Shown here: piece by piece, positions 11,211 through 24,930 of the stretch
How the letters are laid out: each line of letters starts with the position of its first letter
Numbering within the stretch: the stretch's first letter is position 1
Source: Gorsachius magnificus
Taxonomy: Eukaryota > Chordata > Aves > Pelecaniformes > Ardeidae
Assembly (NCBI GenBank): GCA_034008185.1
Contig: CM067081.1
Span: 152,426,258-152,490,257, forward strand
DNA length: 64,000 nucleotides
Direction of reading: 5' to 3'
The notes under the pieces: model-generated
What the model saw: the letters and a program-made list of their open reading frames with translations, nothing else
What the model was told of the DNA's origin: nothing
The model's database searches: none
Made by a program: the position numbers and the translations under genes

Positions 11211-14200
11211 TGGTGGTGGTGTGCTGTACTCTTAGCTTGAACAAGGCACATATTCTCTCTGGAGTCTGCAGCAAATTATTCTGCTAAGACAAGTGACATG
11301 TTCAGATGAGCCAAATGCACATTGCAACAAACATGAAAGTTAACACACTCAACACTATCACCTAGACCTCTGTGAGAAGATAGCAAAAAAAATCAGGACT
11401 AAATACACAGTGAATGTATACAGGATGTGTACAGTGAATTCAAGAAGTGTCTGAGTAACAAAGGTGCCCCACTTTGTAGCCACAACACCAGTGAGATGCA
11501 GCACTCTCAGCTCTACACAAAACACACTTGTTATGAATTCTGCTTCTCTGAGATCAGTATTTGTGATGGTGCTAGCTGTCACTCCCAAGGCCTAGGCCAC
11601 TGCAGTCCTTGATTAAAAAAGGAAAAAAAATACCTTCAGTATAGTTCAAGATGGCAACTATTTCTCTCTCAACAGAGAACATCAGCTGAGCATCAACTGA
11701 TGTACTGAAACTAGATATTTGCCAAAAGGAGAAATGGCATAAGACATGAGTGCATCATAATACTAAAAGGATAGCGATTTCATAGCACGAAAAACAAGCA
11801 CAAAGGGCGAGATTGAGATGGCTGTGGTCGGTTCCAGAAGAACTCCTCTCTCGAGTGTAAATGGACCTTTCTGGGAGTTGTTCTTAAGAGACTGAAAGTT
11901 TGTGATAAATCTGGATGCACAGAAGGTTGGCACCATATCTGAGCTGATGAACCAGCTTTTGACATGGTCTTTAGCACAATATAATGGAAATTGTCTTAAA
12001 TAAGGAAAAAACATTAGGTTCCTTATATTCAAAAGGAATGGAACTTCCCAGTCAGAGGGAAAAAAATGGTTGTCCCAAATGCTGATTTGATGATTTCGCA
12101 AGGTCCAGCCCAGTGTGATGTGATCTAGGCAACAGTTTGGAACCTAGTAGGGTGGTGGTTTAGCTTTTCTTTCTGTTCTTCTATTCATATTTCATACTGG
12201 TTTTGTGTTTATCCCCAAACGCCTATATTGCCATACAGACTCAGACAGAATACTTGTCACTGCTGCATGGCTAAGTGGAAAAGCAAATATTAAAATTTCT
12301 GACATGAGTCTCTTTATGCCAGTGTCACAGTGGTTCTAGACTTCTTCTGCTCTCTGTGAATTTGTTGGTATAGTTTGGACTAAATATTAGTTGGAGGAAC
12401 ACAGTAATTTTGGTATTAAATTCTGAGATTAATTCTTGCCTCAGAAAGATCGCTACTGCATTTTTACTACCTCATTAAATAGACGTCTCAAAAAATCACA
12501 ACTAAGATATGGTTGTATTTGTGCATATTCCTGAATTCCCAACCATATGGTTCATTTACATGATTTATTTCAGCTCATTTTAGAAAATGTTATGCTGCAG
12601 TGGTAGCCACGGGATGGAGACTGAATCAAAGTCCTGGTCACTAGCTAATGCAGATCTGGAATTTCTAGTACATTAAGAACTGGTGGGACTTCTGTCTGGA
12701 ATTAATTGCATCTCCAGGATTTGAATTCTGGCAAAGATTTTGTTTTGCCTTTGGAAGATGTTCAATGCAGCTACATGTTGAAGTGTGGATACATTATATC
12801 CATATACACACAGACATACTTTCATGGACAAATGAAGTGAAACACCAGTGTAACAAATTGGTCTTTATTCTAAGGATATGTTGTCACTAGGCAGTTAACT
12901 CAGTGATGTTAACCTTTCCGATAATTATCCTCAAATATTAGTTGCAAGCATTCTTACTAGGAATACGTCTGTTGTTATGTATGGGATATCTTGTGGTTGA
13001 CGTGTTAGCTTCAGTATTACCTGATCACATCAGATGCTCTCCATTACAGGTAACATTCCTGGAAGAAGATAAAGGGGAGTGAGTCATGGAATAGTAATTT
13101 TGAGAAATACACACCTGTCAGTATTTGAGAGATTTTGGATGCAAGTATGAGTATTTGACTTGCAATTCAGATTTTCAAGACTGATGCATTAACAGCTCCT
13201 GCATATTCTGATGTATTATTTTGACACTTGTACTGAGCTCTTCAAAAGGTACTCACCTCTTCCATCAGTGTCTATGAAACACAATGTTCTGAATGTATCT
13301 CATAAATAATCATCTAAGTGCTGCTTCCATTTGCGAGTCATTATATGCTTTTGGAGCTCTTTAACTTAGAGGTAGGAACTTCTCACCTGCATGAGAATTC
13401 AGTAGGAGATGAGGTACCAGCTGTGTCCTGCTCCTCCAGTTTGAGGAAGAGGAGAGGAGACAACGTGATGGAGAACTTCGTTCTCCTGCTTAAATACTAG
13501 TCAGACAAGGATGGCCTTGAACTCCAGGAGCAGAAAGGGCTAGGGTGCCCACCATCTAGGAAACAGCAGCAGATAGTGCTAGTGTTACCTTTCCCCCATG
13601 CTGACCAAATGAGCTCAGAGAGGTCTTAGGAGCACAAAATATTTAAAAATCAGTATTAACGCTGCAGTCAATGGAGGACAGCAAATTGCAGAAATAGTTT
13701 AGTTCCTTTCCATGCCATATTTGGCCCTAGTACATGCCACTACAAGAGTATTTCTCCAGAACTGTGTTGCAGATAGGCCTGTATTCAAGCCTTCTTCAAA
13801 AACTCACAGTGAACCCTCAGTGTTGGCTGCTTCTTACTAGTGTGCTCTAAAAATCATAGTTTAATCAAGTTAAAACCTCAAAACCTGAAATCTAGCAAAA
13901 AGCTTCAGCAATAGGTGTACAGCAAGAAGGAAAAGTGACCCATGACCAACACAGAACAAGAGGAGCAAATGTGAGTTCAGAGGATTTGCATATGCATACA
14001 TGGAATTTTATTACTAAGCCAGCTGTGAGTGAATAATAGTTGAATGTAGAGGAAGTCAGGCTAAGAAATCTCTAATTACTAGAGTTCAGTTAAGAAATAT
14101 AAGGTGCCACTTGGGCATGAAATAGACTAGATTTACTTCAGTCTTGAAGTGGACCAGCACTTTTGCAAGTCACATCTTATCAACCTCTAAAATTAGGAGA

Positions 14201-14612
14201 TCACGTGGGAATCTTGATTTTCAGTGGAAAGCCTCTAGGCATCATGTTTATTGGGTAAAGCTCAAAATTGTGAAGCAAAATGTCCTAAAGGCTCACAAGC
14301 CAAAGGCAGCTTAGCTTAATAAATAGCTTTTTCACTGCCTGAGATTAACAATGCATGGTCAGAAACTAGTGATAAAAGATACTGGCTACATGACTAGGGA
14401 GCACTTCTCTATGAGAAACTACATTTTTATTCTAGTCAGTCCTGTTTCTTGTCATATCTTCTGGTTTGTATTAGTGTCATTTTGAGAAACACCATTTCCA
14501 GAGAGACTATTTCTGTGATTGATTGTTGTGTGTGGAAGAAATCACATAGCTGACAGTCTTTAGGTCAGTCTTGGAAATATAATTGTTCTGTAAGGGCAAA
14601 TGTGGCAAGGAA
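11211..14612. other. Gene-free stretch downstream of the young solo LTR
   Basis: No recognised exon or element. A 112-codon minus-strand frame (11763-12101) is the longest open stretch. It has no domain I know and no splice context, and is listed under findings. Confidence 0.65.
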
Positions 14613-14675
14613 GAGGCTGGACGATAATGACCTCTGGAGGTCTCTTACAAGCTACATGACTATGATTCTGAGATA
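14613..14675 (+). mobile_element. Very short, degraded CR1 3' end
   Basis: The stretch GAGGCTGGACGATAATGACC, TCTGGAGGTCTCTTACAAGC and ACTATGATTCTGAG matches the last 60 or so bases of a CR1 3' UTR (TGGACxxxTGACCTCxAGAGGTCCCTTCCAAC...ATTCTATGATTC) with many differences. Only the final part remains, and the call rests on that pattern. Confidence 0.6.
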
Positions 14676-17600
14676 TGCTCTAACTTTTTGTTATTAGAGG
14701 TAGGATTCATCTGAGTGCCACTCTTCAGATGACAGTGACATGCACAATGTAAACCTATGTTTAAAATAGATAGAACATAAGAGGAATGCAAGCATCCATT
14801 TCCAATACCCACAAGTTCTGTTAATACATGTGTCGGTTGATTTCATAAATGCAACATCAAATAGCATCCGCAGATATATTCTCTATTATTGACTCAGTAG
14901 GAACCACAGTGAATGGTCCCTGAAAATAACTCTGGGTAATGTATGAATATTTGTATATGCTTGGCTAGAAACTTGGCTTACTTTGTATTACAAACTGTCA
15001 TAAAGTGCACTCAGTTTAGCTAAACTGAAAGTACCAGTTCACCATCCAAATTTAGAAAAATGAAGGTTAAGGGTAAGAAGTTTAATGAATTTAGCAAGTT
15101 GGCAAAACAGAAATGCTTGTACAATATAATTAATGTTGCAGAGCATTCACGTTTTGATGTGCTTCACATCCCCCATTAAGTCTGACTTTAGACAAAAGTT
15201 ACCACATCTGTATAGACAGATATTGAATGATATCACTAAAAATTAGTAATGCTTAGGGGTTTTGCCATCATTAAGTTTTGATCCACCAGCTATGATTCAT
15301 CTTTGTCCCTTCTAAGTGATTCTGTATTTAATTCAGATTTAGTCTCAATCTTTCATTATAACTTTACCCAAGATTTACTCAGATGTATATCTAAAACTGT
15401 GTTCTGGAAACCCCAACAAATAGGAGAAGCAGTATCATACCAAGCCTTTCCATGACAAGCAAAAGTATTGGGGGAAGAACATCTGAAAGGATGGAGAAAG
15501 GAAAATACGAACAGACATGGTTATGTCAGCACTCTTGACAGATTGAAACATATTGAGAAGAAACAATTAAAACCTAAATTATTGTAGCACACTCACAACC
15601 TATTTTGCTGTCTGTGCATGGTCATGCAGAGCATTAGCTCATTGTGGTAGAGACCTGTCTAACGTGTCTTCAGAATGCCAAACTGTTCTAATAATACTGT
15701 GCAAAAAGTGGTATTTCCTCCCCTTCCTTTCTCTCCTCTCCACTTGGATGGTTTAAGAAGTTAAAGCAGAGTTTGAAAATTAAGGTTTCTCCAGGAAGTG
15801 TGTTGAAAACTGTAACAATGTGGTTTTTTCAAAGCCTGAATTTTCACAAGCTCAAGTTTCTAACATATGGCTATTGCAGAACAACTCCTTTTGTGATGGC
15901 TAAGTCCCATATACTTAATAAATAAACCTGCAAACAAACAGGTGTATAACATTGCAGTATGATATGTAACAGCTACAGATAAAGCATGGAATATACACAT
16001 TGCAGCTACAGAGCAAGAGTAAGAGGGAGGCAAAGGAAAAAGAATTTTATTTGTTGCCTCTGCTTTTTCTTAGTATTTATTGCTATCACAATTGCAAGGT
16101 TTGCACTAGTTTAATCCAAGTTTATTCTCCCTCTGCAACCAAATTAATTCTATTTCATTACTATTTAATAAACCCTATCAATGAAATAGAGAGCTTCCCT
16201 GGTACTGCAAAGTATCCTTTATCAAATCTCTTAATTTGGACTATCAGGATGAATAGTCTTGGGTCCAGTGCTTGTTTTCTAAAGTCTCATCTTCTATCCT
16301 CTCTTCTAGGTGGTTATATCTCTGGGAGGTTGGGAGGATGAGACACATGCAGAGAATTCATTCTATTTACTACCTCCTGTAAGTTAATGAAAAATGTTTT
16401 GATCGTTTTTAATCCTTGAAACCAACATTTCCATAACAGCCAATTCACAGAAATCTCAGCAACCAAACTTACTCATTACAGCTATAGGATATTCACATTT
16501 TGAAGAACATCACTGAAAGCCAGGATATTAAGGCAGTTTGGGTTTTGTGTAAACAAACTAAACAACTACTTCTCAAACTCGGTTGCCTCTAAGGTTTCAG
16601 AGAAATCAGAGCAGAAAACTAGTAGCATACTAAGTTTGTTTCCTAAGTGACTAATTAACATTCAGCCTGAGAAGTAGCCTGGATTTGGAAGAGAGTTGCT
16701 CTTTAGGAATTAAGACAACAAAGTACTGAGAAGAATCTCAAGAGAAAGCTGAGAAAGTATTACTCCCCATTGCCAAGCAATAAAATCAAATGCATTGCGC
16801 TCCTTCTTGGAGCTGCAGGTGATATCTCAGAGAAAGGTCTCTTTCATGTCTCCAGAATTTGTTGGTTTATTCTCACTTCAAAATAATTACTAACTTTGCA
16901 CCTCCAACACAAGAAACTAGTGTTGTACAGCTATGAGACTATGCCTTTAAAAGCCTGAAGAGTCTTTCTTCTAAAACTACACTAGAATATCAAAACAAAT
17001 CTTATGACAAATATCTACAACACATTTTAGTTTGATTCCAGTTAACCTTTGGCCTTCTGATGCTTAAAAGAAACCTAGCAAAAACCACAGAAACCACTAT
17101 AAAGCATAAAAAAGCTATCAATGAGCCTAGTTTCCCCTTCCAGCCCCTCCCCTTCACTCAGGAAAAGAACTGGAAATCGAACCTTCATGCATCTCTCTGA
17201 GCATACTCCATTGCTGTTTTGATTCACCTGCTTCAAGCTTCTGAGGATGGGGCAATCAGCCGATACACTGAGGTCTGGAATGAAGGTTCTGAAAGCCATA
17301 ATGCACGCTTATTATAAGAACCCTAAACACACATCCAGAAAAGATGACCGGATGCATTTAACATTACATTTTTGTTCAGTTGTTTTAAAGTACATGCCCC
17401 AGATATCTCCAATCAGTGTGTGTCTGCTTGCATCATGGAGCAGTTATAGAGAGAAGAACTGGATCATTTTTGGATGACACTAAACCAGGACACGTGCTCC
17501 AAGATTGCATTTTTTGCAATTATTAATGGTCATTCAGTACCTGAGACTAGACTAGAGCTAACCTGAGGTAATGCCCCTGAGAACATACAGCGTGGACACT

Positions 17601-17807
17601 GAGTCCTCAGCTTCAGATTCTCTCCTATCACACCATGCTAGTTGTTAACACAACTTGTTCAGTTGCCACCTTGCTTCCATAGAAGTCTGTAACCACACCA
17701 TGATCCCCCTTGGGCAATCAAAGCTCTATGTCTTCTCATCAGTGCCGGTAAGAGCTCCAGTGGAGGGGACTGGTTTCGGCACCACCTTGCTTTCTTGACC
17801 AACTAAC
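14676..17807. other. Gene-free AT-rich stretch
   Basis: Nothing recognised. The 113-codon plus frame at 16000-16341 is rich in Leu, Ser, Tyr and Ile, as expected for translated AT-rich DNA, and has no known domain. Confidence 0.7.
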
Positions 17808-18240
17808 TAATTGGAGGCAGTCCAGAGAAGATTGTGATAGTGAGGAAAGGGTCAGGTTATAATATGGCCTGTGGAGAAAAATTAAAAGAAGGGTGTTGCT
17901 GAGCCTAGAGCAAAGAAAAGCTAAACAGGGAAATTCTGGCAGTCTTAAATACCTGAAAAAGAGTCTACTGAGAAGAATGGAATAACCTTTCTCTGTGTCC
18001 ATTTGAATTAGACAAAAAGAATGCGCCAATTTTGGGAAAGGGAGATTTAGGTTAAACATTAGAATGACTTTACAACTGTAAAAAAAGTGAAGCTTTGGAG
18101 AAAATTGCTTGAGGATGTCAAGAAATCCTATCCTGGAGCCTTTTAAAAACAGGCTAGACAAATATCTGACAGGTATGGTTAGTCATGTTGTGGGGAAAGG
18201 TAATGCACAAGACAACCTTTGAAGCTGCTGTCATCCTGTC
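17808..18240 (+). mobile_element. Ancient CR1 LINE fragment
   Basis: Diverged CR1 blocks occur in the expected order: TTAAATACCTGAAAAAGAG, GGGAGATTTAGGTTAAACATT, ACTGTAAAAAAAGTGAAGCTT, then TAAAAACAGGCTAGACAAAT and ATCTGACAGGTATGGTTAG. It is much more diverged than the copies at 7 and 24.7 kb and lacks their octamer tail, so it comes from an older subfamily. The 140-residue antisense open frame at 17739-18161 lies mostly inside it and is a chance frame. Confidence 0.8.
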
Positions 18241-18632
18241 TGACGTGAGTCCAAGTTCAGAAAGGCTTCATTTTTATAAGTGTGAGTAACTTGACACCCA
18301 CTGAGATTTCTGAGGTCATATAGAATTAGAAAATGGTTATTGAATGGATAAAGTATTGCCTTTATTGTGATAAATCTTTAGGAACTGCCTTTTCTTATGG
18401 TGAAGTCAACAGGAGGCTTACCTGTTAATGAGAGCAAGAAGGGTTCTTTGATTCAATGGGAGCTTATATGCGCAAATGCTCAAAACCTGCTGAAACTGGT
18501 GAGTCCTAAAAGCAGTGATTGAAGAGGGAGAGGTACAAGTATTACTGCCCACATTGCATGCTGAGGAACTGAGGTCCTAATGGCAAAGTGCCTGACGACC
18601 CAAAGGAATACATGGCAGGGTCAGAACTTGGA

Positions 18633-18898
18633 TGTCAAAAAGGAAAGTCGGCCCGGAGTAACGAGGGAATCTCAATATGAGTATGGTCGTTCTCCTTTAT
18701 TGCTGCAGCTAACAAAAGCATATATAGGCAGAAAACAATAACATACATACATGTCATACTGTGATTGGTAGAACACCATTATACACACGCCTACATCGCT
18801 ACTGTGACTGGGACGGGTCATCTGTCCGGCGGAGGGGCTTCTCCTTCTCTTCCGGTCATAGGTCCGCCCACATCCGCTTAAAAGCAGGGGCTGTCAAA
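18633..18898 (-). mobile_element. Short LTR-like fragment with promoter and poly(A) signals
   Basis: Read on the minus strand this block has, in order, a CCAAT box (complement of 18764-18768), a TATA box (CCTATATATGC, complement of 18719-18729) and AATAAA (complement of 18696-18701). A CpG-rich downstream part reads AGATTCCCTCGTTACTCCGG. The spacing (CCAAT to TATA about 40 nt, TATA to AATAAA about 25 nt) is the compact order of a retroviral LTR, similar to alpharetrovirus-like LTRs where AATAAA lies next to the start of R. The block is clearly richer in CpG than its flanks. The heptamer TGTCAAA occurs at both edges (18633-18639 and 18892-18898) and could be a target duplication, but the TG...CA ends are not clear. 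Family and exact borders are uncertain. Confidence 0.55.
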
Positions 18899-21800
18899 TG
18901 GGACTAAATCATGCCCATTCTCACTCAGCCACTCCTCCACACTTGGACTGCTTTTTTTTGGTATGTTCATTCTGCCAGATTATGCTACAATTCCACTTTA
19001 CAGTTTTTTTTTTTTCTGATGCCTTCTTATTATATAACTGCACTTTATGCATCCAAGACATGCAGTTAATAACTCTTAAACAATGTCTACAGGAACGTTG
19101 CTGGGTATTTATTTATTCATGGTGTTGGTAGTTCCCTGTAGTGGCAGGAACTACTCTAGTGCATACAGGAGAGGATATGCCAAGTAGGAGGTGTGTGGGA
19201 ACAGAAAAAGAGACTGTATTTAGGAATGAATTTTATTTATTTACTTCAATATATGACCCAAGTTGCTTCATCGTGCTATTCACAACTATCTATAATTACT
19301 GCCATGTTGGCTGTGACTGGGGTCTGAATCTTCACAGCTAAAAACACGGACTTTTGCAGCTTAAGAAGATGACAAAGCCTAAAATCAACAGCTGAGGAAA
19401 AGTAATTTCCAAGGATCAGAAGCAGAATGCATAACTGGATAACTGATGGGTAACTGGAACCGAGCAAATGATGGATCTCTCAGTGACTCAACAAAAAAAA
19501 AAGATATACTGACTATTATTAGAAGGATGAAACCTTGACTAAAATTTAAGTTTGCAGAAATGTAAATAACTTCTTTTTTTTTAATCTGAAACAGAATTTT
19601 TTTTTTAGCTGTTCCTTTTTTTTTAAAATACAATATTAATTAATCGTGTTACACAATTGTGAAGAAAGAAGTTTAACTGTGATAATGTCAGAATGAAATT
19701 GTTCTGTTTTCAGAACTCCACCAATTATCTTTCAGGAAAAAATAATTTTTGTTCTAATTTTAAATCAGAAACAGATGATGTGCGTGACTAAAAATTTTTT
19801 TTCTTTTCCCCTGAAGTTAAATACTTTTAAAAGAATTACTACAATTTTATGAATTTATCTGAACTAATTTATCTGGTTTTCTTATCATACTATACAGTGA
19901 TTCAAATCATCACATCTAACATAAAATTGCACAACATTTCTCATTGCCTAAAATGCCTAGTCATCTGCCTGTTTCATTCTTTAGTCTATCTAGTCTTTAA
20001 TGTTATATATTCTATGATTTATTGGTTGCTTATTTGTTTTATAGCTTGGAGAAGCAAGGTAATATGGCCAAAGTCGGAGGGTCTCCAGTCCTTACAGAAG
20101 ACCATTATACCAGCCTGTGTAGAAGGCATCACACACAGCTTTAGCTTACCTAAAGGCTGAGTAGCATACTGTTCACTCCAAGATGATCACAGCAATAGAA
20201 AGTGGGCTAACACGTTGTGGACTTTTTTCACAGTGTGTATATAACAAGAACTAACAAGAAACTAGAAGAAAGTAAAATGCTCTGGAGAAGCTTTGAAAAC
20301 ACCCCATATGATAGCCAGTCATCAAAGGAGCACTGAGCATAGTAGCAGAAGAATTGTACATTGTATTTTCAGTAATTATATTTTCTCTGTGTGTGTCCTT
20401 GTGTTCTGTCTGTGCAGTGATATTTTTCTCCTCTTTCTGTGGCTGAGACTCATTACCACACTTATTTCCATGTTGACTTTTTTTGCTATTTTTTTTGAAG
20501 TCTTCACTGGCAGTTTGGGTATCCAAACTGAGAAACCATAAGGACAGAAGAATGGCACCAAAGACCCAGTTTCAAACAATGAAACCACTCAGTGGGGAGA
20601 TTATGAGGGATGGCAAGCAGAAAATTAGTCTGGCACATCTGGAGGAGCTTGTTTAGCAATTAGATACTGTGACTACTGGCTACTGGGTCAGGGTTTGATC
20701 TTTGTGATGTAGCTTTACTAATGGTCCTTTGATACCAAGGAAATGTGTAAACTTAATTGTATCCCAAAAGATTTGTAAGTATTAATATGGAACAGTTTGA
20801 CTAGAAAAATTATGCACCAAATCAGCTGGCCTCTTTTTATAGTGATTCTTTTCTTAATAACAGTTTTCCCTGGTTTCCTATAGATCTCAGTGCACTTTGG
20901 GGTGTTGGCTACTAGAGAAGACAGCCTACATTTTAGTTGCTTGCACAAACATGCCTAAGAAAGTGCTTACATGCAGATCAAGTAAAACAAAAATTATATG
21001 TATTTGTTCCAGAAATAATTAGATAATAAACTGAAAAATATGTGCCATTCAGAAAACAGAGGAAAATTACAAATATTATAGAAACTGTAGCTATTACACA
21101 GTTATATTAAGATTGTTAAAACTGTTAGCACTTAGCAAGAGACAATGGAAGACTATGTAGCCCCATTATGGGAAAAGTTAGTGTCTGCAGTAAAATTGCT
21201 CATCTGTGTGTGTATATGCATTGCGAACACAAAGATGATGAAAAGCCTTTAAAAATGTTTATTGTTAAGCAAGAAGACAGGCAAAATAAAACATTTTTTC
21301 AGTGGGTATTAGAACAATCTTCAAAATAAAGCAGTGAAATATGCTTGTTCTGCCCATGTAATGTAAGCCAGTGACTTGCAAAGAGATATTTATAGTTACT
21401 CAGGAATTTGTCCTGAAGCTTCAGTGCAGACCAGTGATGCACTGGGCAGTGATGTCTCACCTCAGATCTCTGAATCCTGTAAGAAAATGGGCAACAGAAA
21501 CATCCAGTGCACATGAGTAGGAGCTACTGCCTGTGGCCATGTTGTCCGCCAGGCACAGGGTGGGCTGCCTGGCACCATGCATCTCTAGGTGTTAATATCT
21601 ACCTTCCCAGATGACACAAAGAGTGAATGGTTACCATCTTCGCCACCCATGCCAGGCTCCTACTGATCACTTCAGTGGTCTTAGAAATGTCACATGTGGT
21701 GCTAGATTCATAATAGAACACTGATCGCCAGGTAAATGTGAGCACAGTTGTCTCAGAAGAGCAGGTAGGGTTATCAGATGGGACCAGGCAGTTGGGAGAA

Positions 21801-24588
21801 AGATGGTTATCTCAGAGCTCTGGTCTCCTACTAATTGGCTTTCTTACAACCATCAAGAGACATGGTAAATCAATATCCATCAGAAAATACCTTTTCAGCT
21901 ACACATACATATACCTATCTATATAAATACATATGTATTTGCATATATACAGATCTATACTTACTGGTATGTATAATCCATGTAGCTGTTGAGAGGTCTC
22001 ATCCATCATATGCAGGGCCCAGCTTAAGAAAGCACAAGATGCAATGTCAGAGGCATGCAGCTTACATTGTTCCCACTGAGTACGTTATCATATAAATGCA
22101 AACATATTTTCCTCTAGTGCCAAAGCAGCAGATACCCCTGGGTGGGAATCTCACATGCTGTTTCTCATTGACTGCATCTTACAGACCACCTTTATAGACT
22201 TGAGACTTCTCTTACCTAGCTTATGAAGTGAAGAATCAATCCTTATCAACAGTTTTTCTTTCAGGGCACATGAATATAAAATGTCCAGCTGAGAGGGGGA
22301 AAGTTTTATTTCAAAGTGTGTTCTTTAAAAACTGCTGATTAGTGCTAAAGAAATCAATTTAACACAAGAAAACTTCATAAAAGTATATTCACTCTGCAGA
22401 AAATAAATCTGCAATTCTCATGGGGAAGTAAAAGAGAAAGAAGAAAGTATCTATCCAGACAGCTTCTACAAGATTTTTCTTCCCTAAAGGGTCCTTCTGT
22501 GTGTAAATTAAACCACTGTACTTGAAAGTGATGGCTTGAGGAGAGAGTTCTTTGTTTTAAAAGCTGACTTGCTATTATGCTTATACCTCCGGGTCTTGTG
22601 TTTTAAAGGTTTATTTTATTTTATATAAGATGTATAAATGTTTATTTAATTTATTATACAAATAGCCAAGGAATCTACTGTAATATTGTGGTCTGACTTT
22701 AAACAAACAAACAAAAAATTATAGGTCTCTTGGGGAAAGCCTGCAACTTTAAATGGAAAATAACAGAAAACAGTACTGAGAAGTCTTGAAGGAACACCAA
22801 AACCCCATGTATAATAAACAAACAAACAAATGTATAAAAATGTATAGATACATTTTTATATGTATTATTTTTAAAGAAAAAATTTGTAAACCTCTAAACA
22901 CCTGCACACATAGGTTTTTTATTTTTATTTTTAATTCTGTTTGTTTGTGATTTCATTGTCGTATTTCATAATTTTTTGCTTCTCTTTAAAAAGCTTTGTC
23001 CAAGGGAAAACATAGATGTCTCATGAAATCAGATATCCATTTTCCCTTGATTTTCAGTTCTTTGGAAAACATAAGTGATCATACTTGGTGTCACCCTGCA
23101 TACTATCACTGACTTCAACTAGGTTTGCCTATTTGTTCTGCCAGAGAATCTGGTAAATTGTTCCCAAATGTTGGGCCAAGAAAACAATATTAGAATCCAC
23201 AATTGCATTAGAGCTAAAACAACAATACAGTTCTAAAATCACTGCATAATGAAATTTAGACTTTGGTGTTAAGGTCACTGTTTTTCAAATTTTCTATCCC
23301 TAATGCTAGGAAAGTGTAAGAGCAACTCAGGATATGTTTGTTATAAACTATATACATTTTAAGAATATCACTGTTTTCTATTAAATTTCTGCCACATTGA
23401 AATTGGAATTTAAAAAGAAAGTAGAACTGAAATCAAAGCAGTGGAAGAAAGTTCATATTTGGCAGTTTTGAAGGTTGCAACTTCAAGTTGTCTGGGGGTA
23501 AACTCCAGCATATGTCACTATGTGTTTTAGCATCTAGTCTCTAGGCAAACTTTTTGGTTTAGTGATTGACATCCTAGTAAAACATTATAAAATATAATGG
23601 AACTATGATTTATATATATATTCCTTTAATATTCAGATCCTCCTTAGGCTTTGCAGGGAAAGCAGCAGGCATTCTGGGATGAACCTGGGGCCTTCATTTG
23701 TCTTCACACAAAGATTGGACAAATTTTTACTTTCTACACTTAAGTGAGTCCAGACAGAAATAAGGGAGTAAAATGCCCAGGTGGGAAAGAGTGGGTGATA
23801 CCTTAGCTCTGCCCCATCTCCCTTCCCCTTGCCCCAGCTACTGAGAGAGCTGAGGCTATCTAGCACAGGCATAGTAAAATCATACTTTGACCAAGAGTTG
23901 ATCTATGTCACATCCAAAAGTCCTTTCCATTCTTTTTTATTTCCTATAATTATAATGGCTATAAATTCTTTGCATTTGCAAGCTGCACAGGAAGTCTCAC
24001 ACTTTAGATGGAGTATTCTGTTTTATGTGTTTCTGTTGGACCTGACTTGCTACAGCAATGCAAGACAGTGTTTCTGATGGTCTGCAGAAGAAAGGCTGTG
24101 ACAGACTTGAGTAGGCACTATCTTAAGATGACCTGACCCTAAATATCATCCTTACTTCCTTAAGTCAACAGGGAGAAGGATCTCCAGTGTGATAAGACCC
24201 TGAGCACCAGGATCTACCTTGAAAGTTGGATCTGACTTCAAAGTTGGCCCTCCTGTGTGAGGGGTTTTGCACAAAAAGACCTCCAGGATTTCCTTCTGAA
24301 CTAATTATTCTAGAATTGCCCAATATGGTTGGAGCTATGATTTTAAGTTGCTAAGGCAGGTGATTCTTAAGGTCACCTGGAGTGTAAAAAGGAGGTAAGA
24401 AAGGCAAGCCTGCTGGATTAAATTGACCGTGCAGGGATTTGCACCTTCAGTGGAAGCCTTTTGGGGTCTGCGTCCTGGAACTAGTAACTGAGAGGACATT
24501 TAGTTAGAGGTGACTAATGGTAAAAAGGAAAAAAATATTAGTGCAATCTGGTAGTTCCCAGACTGGCGAAGTGAAGGTTTGTGTGATG
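18899..24588. other. Gene-free AT-rich stretch with simple repeats
   Basis: No gene, RNA or dispersed element is recognised. It contains A/T homopolymers (near 19.0, 19.5 and 19.6 kb), the ATAC-type repeat near 21.9 kb and AAAC runs near 22.7 and 22.8 kb. Confidence 0.7.
21899..21963. repeat. Degenerate ACATAT/TATAC low-complexity repeat
   Basis: A stretch of alternating purine-pyrimidine ATAC, ATAT and CTAT units without a perfect period, and with no coding content. Open frames across it (21738-21926 and 21835-22095) have the skewed Tyr/Thr/Ile composition that this repeat produces and are not genes. Confidence 0.75.
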
Positions 24589-24930
24589 GAGGCTCAGGGG
24601 AGACCTTATTGCTCTCTACAACTACCTGAAAGGAGGTAGGAGCAAGATCAGTGTCAGCCTCTTCTCCCAAGTAACAAGTGATAGGACGAGGGGAAATGGC
24701 CTAAAGTTGTGCCAGGGGAGGTTTAGATTGGACATTAGGAAATATTTCTCCACTGAAAGGGTTATCAAGCATTGGAACAGGCTGCCCAGGGCAATCCTTG
24801 AGTCCCCATCCCTGGAGGTATTTAGAAGACGGGTAGATGTGGTGCTTAGGGACATGGTTTACTGTTGGACTTGGCAGTGTGATCTTAAAGGTCCTTTCCA
24901 ACCTAAACAATGCTATGATTCTATGATTCT
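24589..24930 (+). mobile_element. CR1 LINE, 3' end fragment, same subfamily as the 7-kb copy
   Basis: It runs from GGGGAGACCTTATTGCTCTC through AAGTAACAAGTGATAGGACG, GGTTTAGATTGGACATTAGG, CATCCCTGGAGGTATTTAGA and AAAGGTCCTTTCCAACCT to TGCTATGATTCTATGATTCT at 24930. It aligns without large gaps to 7315-7674 and is less decayed. The open frames here on both strands are CR1 remnants. Confidence 0.92.

Noticed and set aside
17739..18161. 140-codon minus-strand frame
   Set aside because: It is antisense to an ancient CR1 fragment; no domain is recognised.
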